The position numbers and the translations under genes are program-made. A stretch of 39,680 bases of DNA from an uncultured Actinomycetes bacterium (lineage in GTDB: Bacteria; Actinomycetota; Actinomycetes; Mycobacteriales; Mycobacteriaceae): assembly GCA_903862565.1 (NCBI GenBank), contig CAIOYU010000196.1:1-39680 (forward strand), written 5' to 3'. Below, piece after piece: positions 1-13,100 of this stretch; position 1 is the first letter of the stretch, and every line of letters begins with the position of its first letter. Under the pieces are notes generated by a model. It did no database searches, had not been told where the DNA came from, and saw only the letters and a program-made list of their open reading frames with translations.

Positions 1-195
1 GCGTCGAGAACATCATCGGGCGCAGCCCGGCCGGCGAGCCAGGCGTTGGCCCACACAGACAGTGAAACGCTCGGGCACCACATGATGCTGGAGAGTGTAA
101 TTGGTCGGCCGCCCGTCGGTCGCGGCGTCGCCGGACAGCCGCCAGGGCAGGTCCACGGACCGCTCGTGTCGGGGCGGTGCGCGTATCGTGGTGCC

Positions 196-630
196 ATGCC
201 CGTGGCGCTGATCTGGCTGCTGTTCGCCCTGGGACTTGCCGCCTCCGAGGTGCTCACCGGTGACATGTTTCTGCTGATGCTCGGCGGCGGTGCGCTGGCG
301 GCAGCCGGTTCCAGTTGGCTGCTCGGCCCGCCGGTCTGGGCCGATGGCGCGGTCTTCCTGGTGGTGTCGGTCTTGCTGCTTGCGTTGGTGCGACCCGCGC
401 TGCGGCGTCGGCTGACCTCCGGGCAGGGTCTGCTCGAGCCGGTCAAGGCACTGGAGGGCAAGCACGCACTGGTCCTTCATCAGGTCACCCACGAGCACGG
501 CCAGGTGAAGCTCGACGGCGAGGTCTGGTCCGCCCGCGCCTACAACGAGGCTGACGTCTACGAACCCGGCGATCACGTGACGGTCATGCACATCGACGGC
601 GCTACCGCCGTCGTCTGGCACAATCCCTAA
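196..630 (+). CDS. NfeD-like membrane protein
   Basis: ORF 46..630 with internal ATG at 196 ([29 protein letters not shown]...); two TM stretches then a C-terminal OB-like domain ([30 protein letters not shown]); immediately upstream of an SPFH gene, the classic NfeD pairing. Confidence 0.85.
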   Translation: MPVALIWLLFALGLAASEVLTGDMFLLMLGGGALAAAGSSWLLGPPVWADGAVFLVVSVLLLALVRPALRRRLTSGQGLLEPVKALEGKHALVLHQVTHEHGQVKLDGEVWSARAYNEADVYEPGDHVTVMHIDGATAVVWHNP

Positions 631-639
631 GGAGTCGAG

Positions 640-1794
640 ATGGACGGTGCCACAACAGGTTTGGTGGTATTGGCGGCGCTGGTGCTGTTCGCCGTCATCA
701 TCGTCGCGAAATCGGTTGCGCTGATCCCGCAGGCGGAGGCCGCGGTGATCGAACGACTCGGGCGGTACAGCAAGACGGTGTCCGGGCAGCTCACGTTGTT
801 GATCCCGTTCATCGACCGGATCCGCGCCCGGGTCGACCTGCGCGAGCGAGTCGTGTCGTTTCCGCCGCAACCGGTGATCACCGAGGACAACCTCACCGTC
901 AACATCGACACGGTGGTGTATTTCCAGGTCACCAACCCCCAGGCGGCCGTGTACCAGATCAGCAACTACATCGTCGGTGTCGAACAGTTGACCACCACCA
1001 CGCTGCGCAATGTCGTCGGCGGAATGACCCTCGAGCAGACGCTGACCAGCCGGGACAAGATCAACGCCCAGTTGCGTGGCGTGCTGGACGAGGCCACCGG
1101 GCGGTGGGGCCTGCGGGTGGCCCGGGTCGAGTTGCGCAGCATCGACCCGCCGCCGTCCATCCAGGACTCAATGGAAAAGCAGATGCGAGCCGACCGGGAG
1201 AAGCGGGCCATGATCCTGACCGCTGAAGGCACCCGCCAGGCGCAGATTCTGGCGGCCGAGGGCGGCAAACAGGCGGCCATCCTTGCTGCCGAAGGGGAAC
1301 GGCAGTCGCGCATACTGCGTGCGGAAGGTGAACGGGCCGCCCAGTATCTACAGGCGCAAGGCCAGGCCAAGGCGATCGAGAAGACCTTCGCTGCGATCAA
1401 AGCCGCCCGGCCGACTCCTGAACTGCTGGCATACCAGTATCTGCAGACCCTGCCGCAGATGGCCCAGGGCGAGGCCAACAAGGTCTGGATGATCCCCAAC
1501 GACTTCGGTTCGGCGCTGCAGGGCTTCGCGAAACTGCTGGGCGCGCCGGGCTCGGATGGCGTGTTCCGTTATGAGCCCTCTCCGATGGACTCGGTATCGT
1601 CTGCGCCCCAGGACGATTCCGAAGAGGTCGCCGACTGGTTCACCACCCAGACCGACCCCGCGATTGCCCAGGCGTTGGCCAATGCCGAGGCCGCGGCCCG
1701 GGCGCCGGTGTCCGCTGTCGAGCCCTCCGGGACAATCGGGTCCGGGGCGTTCGAGGCGAGCGCGATCGAAGCGCCGCCGACGGCCCAGAGTTAG
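640..1794 (+). CDS. SPFH/band-7 (stomatin-like) protein
   Basis: AAVIERLGRYSKTVSGQLTLLIPFIDRIRARVDLRERVVSFPPQPVITEDN is typical band-7; AEGERQ repeats follow. Confidence 0.92.
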   Translation: MDGATTGLVVLAALVLFAVIIVAKSVALIPQAEAAVIERLGRYSKTVSGQLTLLIPFIDRIRARVDLRERVVSFPPQPVITEDNLTVNIDTVVYFQVTNPQAAVYQISNYIVGVEQLTTTTLRNVVGGMTLEQTLTSRDKINAQLRGVLDEATGRWGLRVARVELRSIDPPPSIQDSMEKQMRADREKRAMILTAEGTRQAQILAAEGGKQAAILAAEGERQSRILRAEGERAAQYLQAQGQAKAIEKTFAAIKAARPTPELLAYQYLQTLPQMAQGEANKVWMIPNDFGSALQGFAKLLGAPGSDGVFRYEPSPMDSVSSAPQDDSEEVADWFTTQTDPAIAQALANAEAAARAPVSAVEPSGTIGSGAFEASAIEAPPTAQS

Positions 1795-2507
1795 TCGCGC
1801 CGCGCCAACCGGGTCTCATAGATCAGCCCGGCGATGCCCAGGCTTGCCGTGCACACCGACACCAACACCAGCAGCGGGCTGACGTTGCCGGTCATGGCGT
1901 CGCCAAGGATGACCACCGCCAGCGTTCCGGGCACCACGCCCACCAGAGTGGCCAGGGTGTAGGGCAAGGCCTGGACCGCCGAGGCGCCGGCGGCATAGTT
2001 GAGCACCGAGAACGGGACAGCCGGAATCAGCCGCAGCGAGAGAACCGCCGGCCAGCCCCGTTCGCGAAGCCGGGTGTCGATCAACGCCACCCGGGGATGT
2101 CCCACCTCGCTGAGTTGCCACCCCAGCGACCGCACCGCAAGCAGAGCGATCAGCGCGCTCAGGGTGCTCGCGACAATGGCGATCGCCGATCCCAGCACGG
2201 GGCCGAACAGCAGGCCGGCGGCGAGCGTGAAGGCGGTGCGGGGAAACGGAAGTGCCGTCATGACCACATGAGCGCCCAGGAACGCCAGCGGAAACCAGGC
2301 CCCGAGGGAGGTGGACCAATCCCGCAGTTGCACCGCCGTCGGCATCGGCACCAGCAGCACCACCGCGACGACGATGACGGCCGCCGCTGCGGTCAGCATG
2401 ATGCGGGTGCGACTTACCTGCCGGGCAGTCGTGACGAGCGCCGAGCCCACGCTTCTGAGGGCACTCAGGACCGTCCGCGAGAAGGACCTCGAGAAGGGCG
2501 GCGGCAC
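1791..2507 (-). CDS. TVP38/TMEM64 (SNARE-associated/DedA-like) family membrane protein
   Basis: PFPRTAFTLAAGLLFGPVLGSAIAIVASTLSALIALLAVRSLG and LRLIPAVPFSVLNYAAG motifs; probable GTG start at 2507 inside the longer ORF 1791..2744. Confidence 0.85.
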   Translation of the reverse strand: MPPPFSRSFSRTVLSALRSVGSALVTTARQVSRTRIMLTAAAAVIVVAVVLLVPMPTAVQLRDWSTSLGAWFPLAFLGAHVVMTALPFPRTAFTLAAGLLFGPVLGSAIAIVASTLSALIALLAVRSLGWQLSEVGHPRVALIDTRLRERGWPAVLSLRLIPAVPFSVLNYAAGASAVQALPYTLATLVGVVPGTLAVVILGDAMTGNVSPLLVLVSVCTASLGIAGLIYETRLARRD

Positions 2508-2610
2508 GCTGTCCAAGGCTACGGGTCGATCCTCTAGCCTGAGGGGCAGGTGGCCCGCCGCGTCTGATACCGCGTCCGATGCGGGCCGCCGCCGACAACA
2601 GGAGTCGCCG

Positions 2611-4491
2611 GTGTCTCTGGCCGCAGAGCAGGACTTGGAAGGCGCGCGCACCCGGTGGCGCGGCGCCGTCGCCGACGTTTTGGTCAAGAGCGCACGGCGG
2701 GACCGTGACTCCTTACCTGTCGAACCTGAACGGCTCCTGGACACTGCGACCTATGAGGGCTTCCCGGTGCGGGCCCTCTACACCGCACTCGACGCCCTCC
2801 CGGAAGCACCGCTGCCGGGGCACTGGCCGTTCATCCGCGGCGGCGACCGGGACCGGGACATGCTTTCCGGCTGGAAGGTGGCCGAGGAGTTCGGCCGGGG
2901 CCCGGCGTCCGGCCGGGTCGACCCCCGAGCCGTCAACGCCGAAGTGCTTGCCGCCCTTGTCGACGGGGTGAGCGCGTTGGTCCTGCGGGTCGGCACCGAC
3001 GGCCTGGCCGCCGCGGACATACCCCGCGCGTTGGAGGGTGTCTACCTGGAACTCGCTCCGGTGTCGCTGGATGCCGGCGCCGACTTCCGGACTGCCGCGG
3101 AGTCGCTGCTGGAACTGGTCGCCGGTGCGAGTGAGAGCACCGCAGGCGGCATTGTGATCGATCTGGGTGCCGACCCGCTGACCGCGCCACTTGGCGATTT
3201 TTCTGGCCGGAACCTCGCTGCCCCGACTGTCGATGACGTCATTGCCACAGCCGCGGTCGCGGCCCGCCGGGTCGGCGTCCGGACGGTCACCGTCGACGGT
3301 CCGGCGTTTCACAACCGCGGGGCCAGTGCCGGTTGGGAACTCGCCGGTGTCGTCGCCGCAGGTGCGGAGTACCTGCGACTGCTGGCCGGAGCCGGCATGA
3401 GCGCCGCTGATGCGTTGCGGCAGATCAGCTTCCGGCTCGTGGCCGACGACGATCAGTTCATGACGATCGCGAAATTCCGGGCGGCCCGATTGCTGTGGGC
3501 CCGGGTTGCCGAGGTGCTGGGCGATCCCGACGGCGGCGCAGTGCGCCTGCACGCCGTGACCTCGCTGCCCATGATGACCCAACGCGATCCCTGGGTGAAC
3601 ATGCTGCGCACCACGATTGCCGCGTTCGGCGCCGGAGTCGGAGGAGCGGACACCGTCGAAGTCCTCCCGTTCGACGTGGCCATCCCGGGCGGCTATCCGG
3701 GCGTGCGGTCCGGGTTCGCCCGCCGGATCGCCCGCAACACCCAGCTGCTGCTCCTCGAAGAGTCGCACATCGGCCGGGTGCGCGACGCGGCCGGAGGGTC
3801 CTGGTACGTCGAGGACCTGACTGAAGCCCTTGCCGAGCAGGCCTGGTCGCACTTCCAGCAGATCGAGGCCCGCGGTGGATTCCCCGCCGCTCACGATCTC
3901 GTCATCGAACAGATCGAGGACGTTCGGAGTCGCCGTGCGGCGGATGTCGCGCATCGCCGCACCTCCATCACCGGGGTCAACGAATTCCCGAATCTGGGTG
4001 AACCGGCTCTGCCGCCAGCGGATTCACCGCCGAATGTGGAGCGCTACGCCCACGCATTCGAGGCGCTCCGCAACAGGTCGGATGCCCATCTGGAGCGCAC
4101 CGGCGCCCGTCCACGAATGCTGCTGCTACCACTAGGGCCGTTGGCGGAGAACAACATTCGGGCCACCTTCGCGGCGAACCTACTGGCCTCCGGCGGTATC
4201 GAGGCCAGCAATCCCGGCACCGTCGAAGCAACCGGTGTTTCCGGCGTGATCGCGGGCACCACCGCTGCAGTCGTCTGCGGCACCGACGCCCGGTACGCCG
4301 CGGAACTCCCCGGCATCGTGACCGCCGCCCGCGCGGCGGGATGCACTCACGTGTACCTGGCCGGCCCAGAGAAAGCCGTCGCGGCTGCGCTTGCCGGCGC
4401 ACCCGCGGACGCCCGGCCGGACGGTTATCTGAGCGCCACAATCGATGCGGTCGAAGCGCTTTCGGGCCTACTCGACCGATTGGGAGCGTGA
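2611..4491 (+). CDS. mutA: methylmalonyl-CoA mutase small subunit
   Basis: ORF 2311..4491; GTG at 2611 with upstream [31 protein letters not shown]-type MCM fold, [30 protein letters not shown]; directly followed by mutB. Confidence 0.93.
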   Translation: MSLAAEQDLEGARTRWRGAVADVLVKSARRDRDSLPVEPERLLDTATYEGFPVRALYTALDALPEAPLPGHWPFIRGGDRDRDMLSGWKVAEEFGRGPASGRVDPRAVNAEVLAALVDGVSALVLRVGTDGLAAADIPRALEGVYLELAPVSLDAGADFRTAAESLLELVAGASESTAGGIVIDLGADPLTAPLGDFSGRNLAAPTVDDVIATAAVAARRVGVRTVTVDGPAFHNRGASAGWELAGVVAAGAEYLRLLAGAGMSAADALRQISFRLVADDDQFMTIAKFRAARLLWARVAEVLGDPDGGAVRLHAVTSLPMMTQRDPWVNMLRTTIAAFGAGVGGADTVEVLPFDVAIPGGYPGVRSGFARRIARNTQLLLLEESHIGRVRDAAGGSWYVEDLTEALAEQAWSHFQQIEARGGFPAAHDLVIEQIEDVRSRRAADVAHRRTSITGVNEFPNLGEPALPPADSPPNVERYAHAFEALRNRSDAHLERTGARPRMLLLPLGPLAENNIRATFAANLLASGGIEASNPGTVEATGVSGVIAGTTAAVVCGTDARYAAELPGIVTAARAAGCTHVYLAGPEKAVAAALAGAPADARPDGYLSATIDAVEALSGLLDRLGA

Positions 4492-4496
4492 CCGAG

Positions 4497-6721
<2,225 letters not shown>

Positions 6722-6728
<7 letters not shown>

Positions 6729-6760
6729 GGACGTGAGTTGAGGACTCGAGTCGAGGACTT
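6722..6760 (+). repeat. 13-bp tandem repeat x3 (GAGTYGAGGACNN) plus partial fourth unit spanning the mutB stop and meaB 5' region
   Basis: gagttgaggacgt|gagttgaggactc|gagtcgaggactt|gagctgATGgg read directly; each unit carries a GAGGAC SD-like core. Confidence 0.9.
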
Positions 6761-6766
6761 GAGCTG

Positions 6767-7750
6767 ATGGGAGACAACGCCATTCACGGGCTGGCCGAAT
6801 CGCTTCGCCGTGGCGACAGGACTGCGCTGGCGCGGGCGATCACGCTCGTCGAATCGACCCGCGCCGACCACCGCGAGCAGGCACAGCGCCTGCTGATGGA
6901 GCTGATGCCCTGTGCCGGTTCGGCCATGCATGTGGGCATCACCGGTGTGCCCGGGGTGGGCAAGTCGACCACCATCGAGGCGCTGGGGATGTACCTCATC
7001 GAGCAGGGACACCGGGTTGCGGTGCTGGCGGTCGACCCGTCGTCCACCCGCACCGGTGGCTCGATCCTGGGGGACAAGACCCGGATGGCCCGGCTGGCGG
7101 TGCACCCGCAGGCCTACATCCGGCCGTCACCCACGTCGGGAACCCTCGGCGGTGTCGCCAGGGCGACCCGCGAGACGATCGTTCTTCTGGAGGCCGCCGG
7201 GTTCGACATCGTGTTGGTGGAGACCGTCGGGGTGGGACAGTCCGAGGTGGCGGTTGCCAACATGGTCGACACCTTCGTCTTTCTCACCCTGGCCCGCACC
7301 GGTGACGAGCTTCAGGGCATCAAGAAGGGCGTGCTGGAACTGGCGGACATCGTGGTCGTCAACAAAGCCGACGGCGAACACGCGATCGAGTCCAAGGCTG
7401 CGGCACGTGAGCTCGTCGCCGCGATCCGATTGATCTATCCGCGGGAAACCCTCTGGCGGCCACCGGTCTTGACGATGAGCGCGCGCGAGGGAACCGGGCT
7501 GACCGAGTTGTGGGACACCGTCCTGCGGCATCGGGATGTCCTCGTCGCAGCGGGGGAGTTCGACGCCCGCCGCCGGGCCCAGCAGGTCGAATGGACCTGG
7601 TCGATGGTGCGTGACGCCGTCCTGGACCGGGTGCACAATCACCCTGCGGTCAAGGACGTCCGGCTGGAGGTCGAACGGCAGGTCCGCGACGGCGAAATCA
7701 CCCCCGCCCTTGCTGCCCAACGGATTCTGGACGCCGCCGGCCGCTCCTAG
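6767..7750 (+). CDS. meaB: methylmalonyl-CoA mutase-associated GTPase MeaB (ArgK/LAO family)
   Basis: [18 protein letters not shown] Walker [39 protein letters not shown]. Confidence 0.96.
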   Translation: MGDNAIHGLAESLRRGDRTALARAITLVESTRADHREQAQRLLMELMPCAGSAMHVGITGVPGVGKSTTIEALGMYLIEQGHRVAVLAVDPSSTRTGGSILGDKTRMARLAVHPQAYIRPSPTSGTLGGVARATRETIVLLEAAGFDIVLVETVGVGQSEVAVANMVDTFVFLTLARTGDELQGIKKGVLELADIVVVNKADGEHAIESKAAARELVAAIRLIYPRETLWRPPVLTMSAREGTGLTELWDTVLRHRDVLVAAGEFDARRRAQQVEWTWSMVRDAVLDRVHNHPAVKDVRLEVERQVRDGEITPALAAQRILDAAGRS

Positions 7751-7805
7751 TTAACAGATTGGCAAATTAGCTGTGCCCGCTGTGGGCTGTGGTTACTGTC
7801 GAAGT

Positions 7806-9077
7806 ATGAGCCAGGGAACACCTGGAAATCGGAAGTCGGGCCTGCCCCGCGGGGTGCAGGGTGAAGCCGACCCGAGCTTCGCGTGTGCCGTGCGCGGATT
7901 CGCGAACATGTTTCCTCATCCGCGGTTCGGCGGCGGGGCGTTGGCCGTCTATCTCGACGGTCAACCCGTCGTCGACGTATGGACGGGTTGGTTGGACCGG
8001 CGCGGCAGGAACCACTGGGGAGCCGACACCGCGCCCATGGTGTTCTCGGCGACCAAGGGAGTGGCCTCCACCGTCATCCACCGACTGGCCGACCGCGGAC
8101 TGATCGACTACGACGTGCCGGTCGCCCGGTACTGGCCGGAGTTTGGCGCCAACGGCAAAGCCGAGATCACCGTCCGCGACGTCATGCGGCACCGCGCCGG
8201 CCTGTCCCACCTGGGCGGGGTGCGCAGACGTGAACTGCTGGACCACCACCACATGGAGGAGCGGATTGCGGCGGCGCCGGTCGGACGCCACTTCGGCAAG
8301 TCCGCCTACCACGCGCTGACCTACGGGTGGCTGCTGTCCGGCCTGGCCCGGTACGTCACCGGCAAGGGGATGCGGGAACTGATCCGCATCGAAGTCGCCG
8401 AACCGCTCGACACCGACGGAATCCACCTCGGTCGTCCCCCCGCCGGAGCGCCGACCCACATCGCCAAAATCATCGGCCCGCAGTTCAACATCCCCAATCC
8501 GGTGTTCAACGCCGTCGCTCCGGCGGTGGCGGCGCTGGAGGTGTCGGCGGCGTTCGGCTCGATGTACTTCCCGGGAATGCGGACCGTCGTCCAGCGCGAT
8601 ATCCCACTGCTCGACACCGAACTGCCCTCGGCGAACGGAGTCGCCACGGCGCGGGCGCTGGCCAGGATGTACGGCGCCATCGCCAATGGCGGCGTGATCG
8701 ACGGGACGCGGTATCTGTCGGCGGAGCGCGTCGCGATGCTGACCGGTCGCCGTGACCTGCGCCCGGACCGCAACCTGATCATGCCGCTGGCGTTCCACCT
8801 CGGCTATCACGGTCTGCCGGTGCCCGGTGTTCTGCCCGGATTCGGCCACGTCGGTCTCGGCGGATGCTTCGGCTGGGCCATCCCGGAGTCCGGTCTGGCG
8901 TTCTCGCTGGTGCACAACCGGCTGCTGACGCCGTTCCTGGTGTCCGACCAGACCGGATTCATCGGAACCGCGGCGCTGGTCCGGCTCGGTGCGGCGGAGG
9001 CCCGCAAGCATGGTTTCGCGCCGGTCACGGAGTTCGGGTCGACCTTCGGTTCTATTCCCGCTGCTGCCGCCGGCTGA
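7806..9077 (+). CDS. lipL: serine hydrolase of the beta-lactamase/LipL esterase family
   Basis: FSATKGVASTVIHRLADRGLIDYDVPVARYWPEF (SxxK), HRAGLSHL, Y-x-N-like and HVGLGGCFGWAIP motifs; ATG at 7806 in ORF 7773..9077. The symbol rests on synteny after meaB. Confidence 0.85.
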   Translation: MSQGTPGNRKSGLPRGVQGEADPSFACAVRGFANMFPHPRFGGGALAVYLDGQPVVDVWTGWLDRRGRNHWGADTAPMVFSATKGVASTVIHRLADRGLIDYDVPVARYWPEFGANGKAEITVRDVMRHRAGLSHLGGVRRRELLDHHHMEERIAAAPVGRHFGKSAYHALTYGWLLSGLARYVTGKGMRELIRIEVAEPLDTDGIHLGRPPAGAPTHIAKIIGPQFNIPNPVFNAVAPAVAALEVSAAFGSMYFPGMRTVVQRDIPLLDTELPSANGVATARALARMYGAIANGGVIDGTRYLSAERVAMLTGRRDLRPDRNLIMPLAFHLGYHGLPVPGVLPGFGHVGLGGCFGWAIPESGLAFSLVHNRLLTPFLVSDQTGFIGTAALVRLGAAEARKHGFAPVTEFGSTFGSIPAAAAG

Positions 9078-9861
9078 CGTCGCTGCCGCTGCCGTGCGCC
9101 CGCCGGCGCGCTGCGTCGTGGGCGTTCTGCTCTGCGCGAAACATGCCCCCACCTGCTAAAAGGCGACGTCAGGGGTGTCTCGTTGACTGACGGCACCCCG
9201 GTTCGCCGGTGACGTAGCTAACACAGCAACGGCCGTCAAAGAAGTACGTTATCGAACGTTAATGGGGTTTCGGTGGGTCCCAGATCCGACTTCTGGCTCT
9301 TTTATCAGGGAAACTATAAGTGGCAATAATAATCTTAGGAAAAATTCCGCAATGGATTTGCTGGACAATTCTATTGGCGCGTTTAAGGACAACTAATAAT
9401 TGTGTCCTGCGAATTGATGGGGACTGTTCCGCCGGCATGATCCTGTGCGCCGGCTGTCCGGCCGATATGGTTGCCTGTCGGTCTCGTGTTTGGCAGAAGT
9501 ACCTGTTCAAAGGGATTTTTGCCACCTCCATTTGCCTTAGCAGTTGTTCGCTGGGACGACCGGGCCGGCACCGGTACCCACATCGGTTCGGCGGTCTCGC
9601 GACCCGTCCCGGGGCGGGTATTCCGGTGTCGTCGGGCCTGAAGTTCAGGCGCATTGTGTTTAAGAAAAAGACGTTTGCTGGAGTGATTAATGGGCTAATT
9701 CGGCCCGCGACACGCCCAGCGAAGTCGCCACCGAGCGTCCCGACGGTGTTCACGGTGGGCCGAATCCGGGCTGTGGCGCCGGCATCAGGCCGATTTAATG
9801 GCCAGTTCACGATAGATTTCGGGATGTGACGCTGCTACCGGGATGGCCCGGATTCAGCGCC

Positions 9862-9879
9862 CTGAGACCTAGGTCTCAG
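9862..9879. promoter_or_regulatory. 18-bp perfect palindrome upstream of the PKS (candidate operator)
   Basis: CTGAGACCTAGGTCTCAG equals its own reverse complement. Confidence 0.6.
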
Positions 9880-9954
9880 CTAACAAAACCGGCCCCGCTC
9901 TGGCCTAAACGCAGAAGGCGCGATAACGTTCGCTCATGACGTTTTCCGACAAAG

Positions 9955-9984
9955 CGATTTTCCTCGCGTTAATGTCGAAAATCG
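9955..9984. promoter_or_regulatory. inverted repeat (8-bp arms, 14-nt spacer) next to a possible -10 (TAAGCT, 9988..9993) of the PKS gene
   Basis: CGATTTTC-ctcgcgttaatgtc-GAAAATCG read directly; the promoter call is tentative. Confidence 0.45.
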
Positions 9985-10108
9985 GCTAAGCTAAACCCCA
10001 ACGCTGGCAACTTCTCAGCGACGTCGACGCCACCAACGGTCCGTCCCGTGAAGTTCCTGCAGCGGGGACACACCCGCTGAGCATCTGACGAACGATGAAG
10101 GACGAGCT

Positions 10109-13100
10109 GTGAGTGAAGTGCGCGGTAAATCCCTGACGCCGATCGCGATTGTCGGCATGGCGTGCCGGCTGCCGGGCGGTATCGACTCCCCGCGGAAGCT
10201 GTGGGAAGCGCTGCTGCGCGGCGACGACCTCATCACCGAGGTGCCTGCCGACCGCTGGGATGTCGAGGAGTACTTCGACCCGCAGCGCGGCGTGCCCGGC
10301 CGTTCGATTTCCAAGTGGGGCGCCTTCCTCGACGATCCGATGGGCTTCGACGCCCCCTTCTTCGGACTCGACGACGCCAAGGCCGCGGCCATCGATCCCC
10401 AGCATCGCCTCCTCATGGAGACCTCATGGGAGGCCATCGAGCACGCCGGAATCGACCCGACCTCGCTGGCCGGCTCGTCGACCGGGGTGTATCTCGGGCT
10501 GTCGCACGATGACCACACCTCCCGCGCGTTGGATGCCGGCGCGTACGGGTACACCGAGACCGCGTACTGCATGGCCTCCGGGCGGGTCGCCTACGTCCTC
10601 AACGTCAACGGTCCCGCGTTGACCTTCGACACGGCCTGCTCCTCGGGTCTGCTCGCTGTCCACATGGCTGCCCGTGGCCTGCACTCCGGCGAGACCGACA
10701 TGGCCCTGGCCGGCGGCTGCATGGTGATGACGGAGCCTCGCAAGAACGCGTGGGCCTCAGCTCAGGGCATGTTGTCACCGACCGGGCGCTGCAAGGCGTT
10801 CGACGAGTCGGCCAACGGATTCGTCCGCTCCGAGGGCGCCGCCGTGCTGCTCCTGAAGCGACTGTCCGACGCCCAGCGCGACGGCGACAACATCCTCGCC
10901 GTCCTGCGCGGTACCGCTTCCAACTCCGATGGCCGTACCCGCAACATCGCCACCCCGTCGCTGGACGCGCAGGTCTCCGCCACCCGCGCCGCCCTCCTGG
11001 CATCGGACGTCGACCCGGACACGATCGGTGCGCTGGAGGCCCACGGCACCGGGACGCCCGTCGGCGACCCGATCGAATTCGGCAGCCTCGCAACGACGTA
11101 CGGCAAGACCGGCACGGTTCTGCTGGGGTCGGTCAAGTCCAACCTCGGCCACACCGAGGCGGCTGCGGGCGCGGTCGGCCTGATCAAGGCCGTCCTGGAA
11201 CTCCAGCACGGTGTCGTGCCGCCGATGGTGCACTTCAACCGTCTCCCCGACAAGCTCGCCAAGATCGAGACCGGCCTGACCGTGCCGCGGGAGGCCACCT
11301 CGTGGCCGGAGGGCCACGGCGACGTTCGCCGCATGGCGATCTGTTCCTACGGCATCTCGGGCACCAACGTGCACGCCATTCTCGAGCAGGCCCCGCAGGT
11401 CGAGGATGCCGACGCCACCGGTGAGCCGGTCGACGGCCCCATGGTCTTCGCACTGTCCTCGACCTCGGCCGACAGTCTCCGCAGCACCGCGGGTCAGCTG
11501 GCCGACTGGGTCGACGGCAACGACGTGCCGCTGGCCGACCTGGCCTACACGCTGGCCCGCCGTCGTGGCCGCCGCTCGGTCCGCACCGGGCTAATTGCCG
11601 AGAGCCGCTCCGATCTGGTCGGCGCCCTGCGCGCAGTGGCCGGCGGTGACGAGCCCTATCCGGCCGCCGTCGGACACGACGATCGCGGACCGGTGTGGGT
11701 GTTCTCCGGCCAGGGGTCGCAGTGGGCCGGTATGGGGGCCGAGCTACTGGCCTCCGAGCCCGCGTTCGCCGCAACGATCGCCGAACTGGAACCGCTGATC
11801 GCCGCCGAGTCCGGCTTCTCGATCACCGAGGCGCTGCTGGCGCCCGAGACGGTGACCGGCATCGACCGCATCCAGCCCAGCATCTTCGCCATGCAGGTCG
11901 CGATGGCCGCCACCATGAAGTCCCACGGGGTCGTCCCGGGCGCGGTCATCGGCCAGTCCCTCGGCGAGGTCGCCGCAGCGGTGGTCGCCGGGGCGTTGTC
12001 GCTCGTTGACGGTGTCAAGGTCATCTGCCGTCGCTCGGTGCTGTGCCGCGAGATCGCCGGCGGCGGCACCATGGCATCGGTTGAGATGCCCGCCGCGCAG
12101 GTCCGCGCCGAACTCGAGGCTCACGGCATCGAAGACGTGACCATCGCGGTCGTGGCGTCTCCGACGTCGACGGTCATCGGCGGCGCCGTCGAGACCGTCC
12201 GCCGCCTGGTCGCCGACTTCGAGCAGCGCGAGATCATGGCGCGCGAGATCGCCGTCGACGTCGCCTCGCACACCCCCCACGTCGAGCCGGTGCTCGCTGA
12301 GCTGGGCGCGCTGCTTCAGGACCTGACCCCGATGGCGCCGGAGGTGCCCTACTACTCGGCGACGCTGTTCGATTCGCGTGAGCAGCCGTACTGCGACGCC
12401 GAGTACTGGCTGGACAACCTGCGCTACACCGTGCGGTTCTCGGCTGCGGTCCAGACCGCGCTGGAGGATGGTTTCCGGGTGTTCGCCGAACTGTCGCCGC
12501 ACCCGGTGGTGGTCCGGGCGATCGACCAGATCGCCGCCACACTGGAAATGCCCGCCACCGCCATCGCCGGCATGCGCCGCGGCCAGGAGATGCCGCACGG
12601 ACTCCGCGGCCTGCTGGTCGACCTGTACGCCGCCGGTGCGGCCGTCGATCCGGCCGCGACGCTGCCCGAGGGCCAGCTGGTCGACGCACCGCTACCCGCC
12701 TGGACCCACCGCAAGCACGTCCTCGAGCTCCCGACCGCGGACCGGGGCGCGCACCTGGTCGCGGCCCATCCGCTGCTCGGTTCCCACGTGCGCCTGCTCG
12801 ACGAGCCCGAGCGGCACGTCTGGCGGGCCGAGGTCGGCACCGCCGCCCTGTCCTGGCTGGCCGATCATCAGGTTGAGAGCGTCTCGGCCATGCCGGCTGC
12901 GGCGTTCTGCGAGATGGCGCTGGCCGCCGCCCGGACCACGATCGGCGACATCGCCGAGGTGTGGGACGTGCGCTTCGAGCGGACACTGGAACTCGCGGAC
13001 GAGACGGCGGTCAACGCAACCGCGTCCGCGCAGGCTTCCGGATTGTTCGATTTCGTGGTCGAGACCGGCCAGGGCGGAGAGCGCGAGCGCCGCGCCAGTG

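Noticed and set aside
9320-9829. 169-aa + strand ORF (MAIIILGKIPQWICW...) and overlapping 9259..9810 - strand ORF
   Set aside because: No recognisable domain, Cys/Arg-rich in the second half, no clear RBS, and both strands are open; treated as a non-coding or decayed region.
9253-9932. 9-bp inverted pair cgaacgtta (9253..9261) / taacgttcg (9924..9932) as possible ends of a mobile element
   Set aside because: Too short to exceed chance over this distance, with no target-site duplication or transposase.
12820-12945. PKS DH motif lacking the canonical Gly ([10 protein letters not shown] instead of HxxxGxxxxP), suggesting an inactive DH
   Set aside because: As recalled, Mas/Pks5-type enzymes have a similar H-x8-P variant and are active, so this is probably family-typical.
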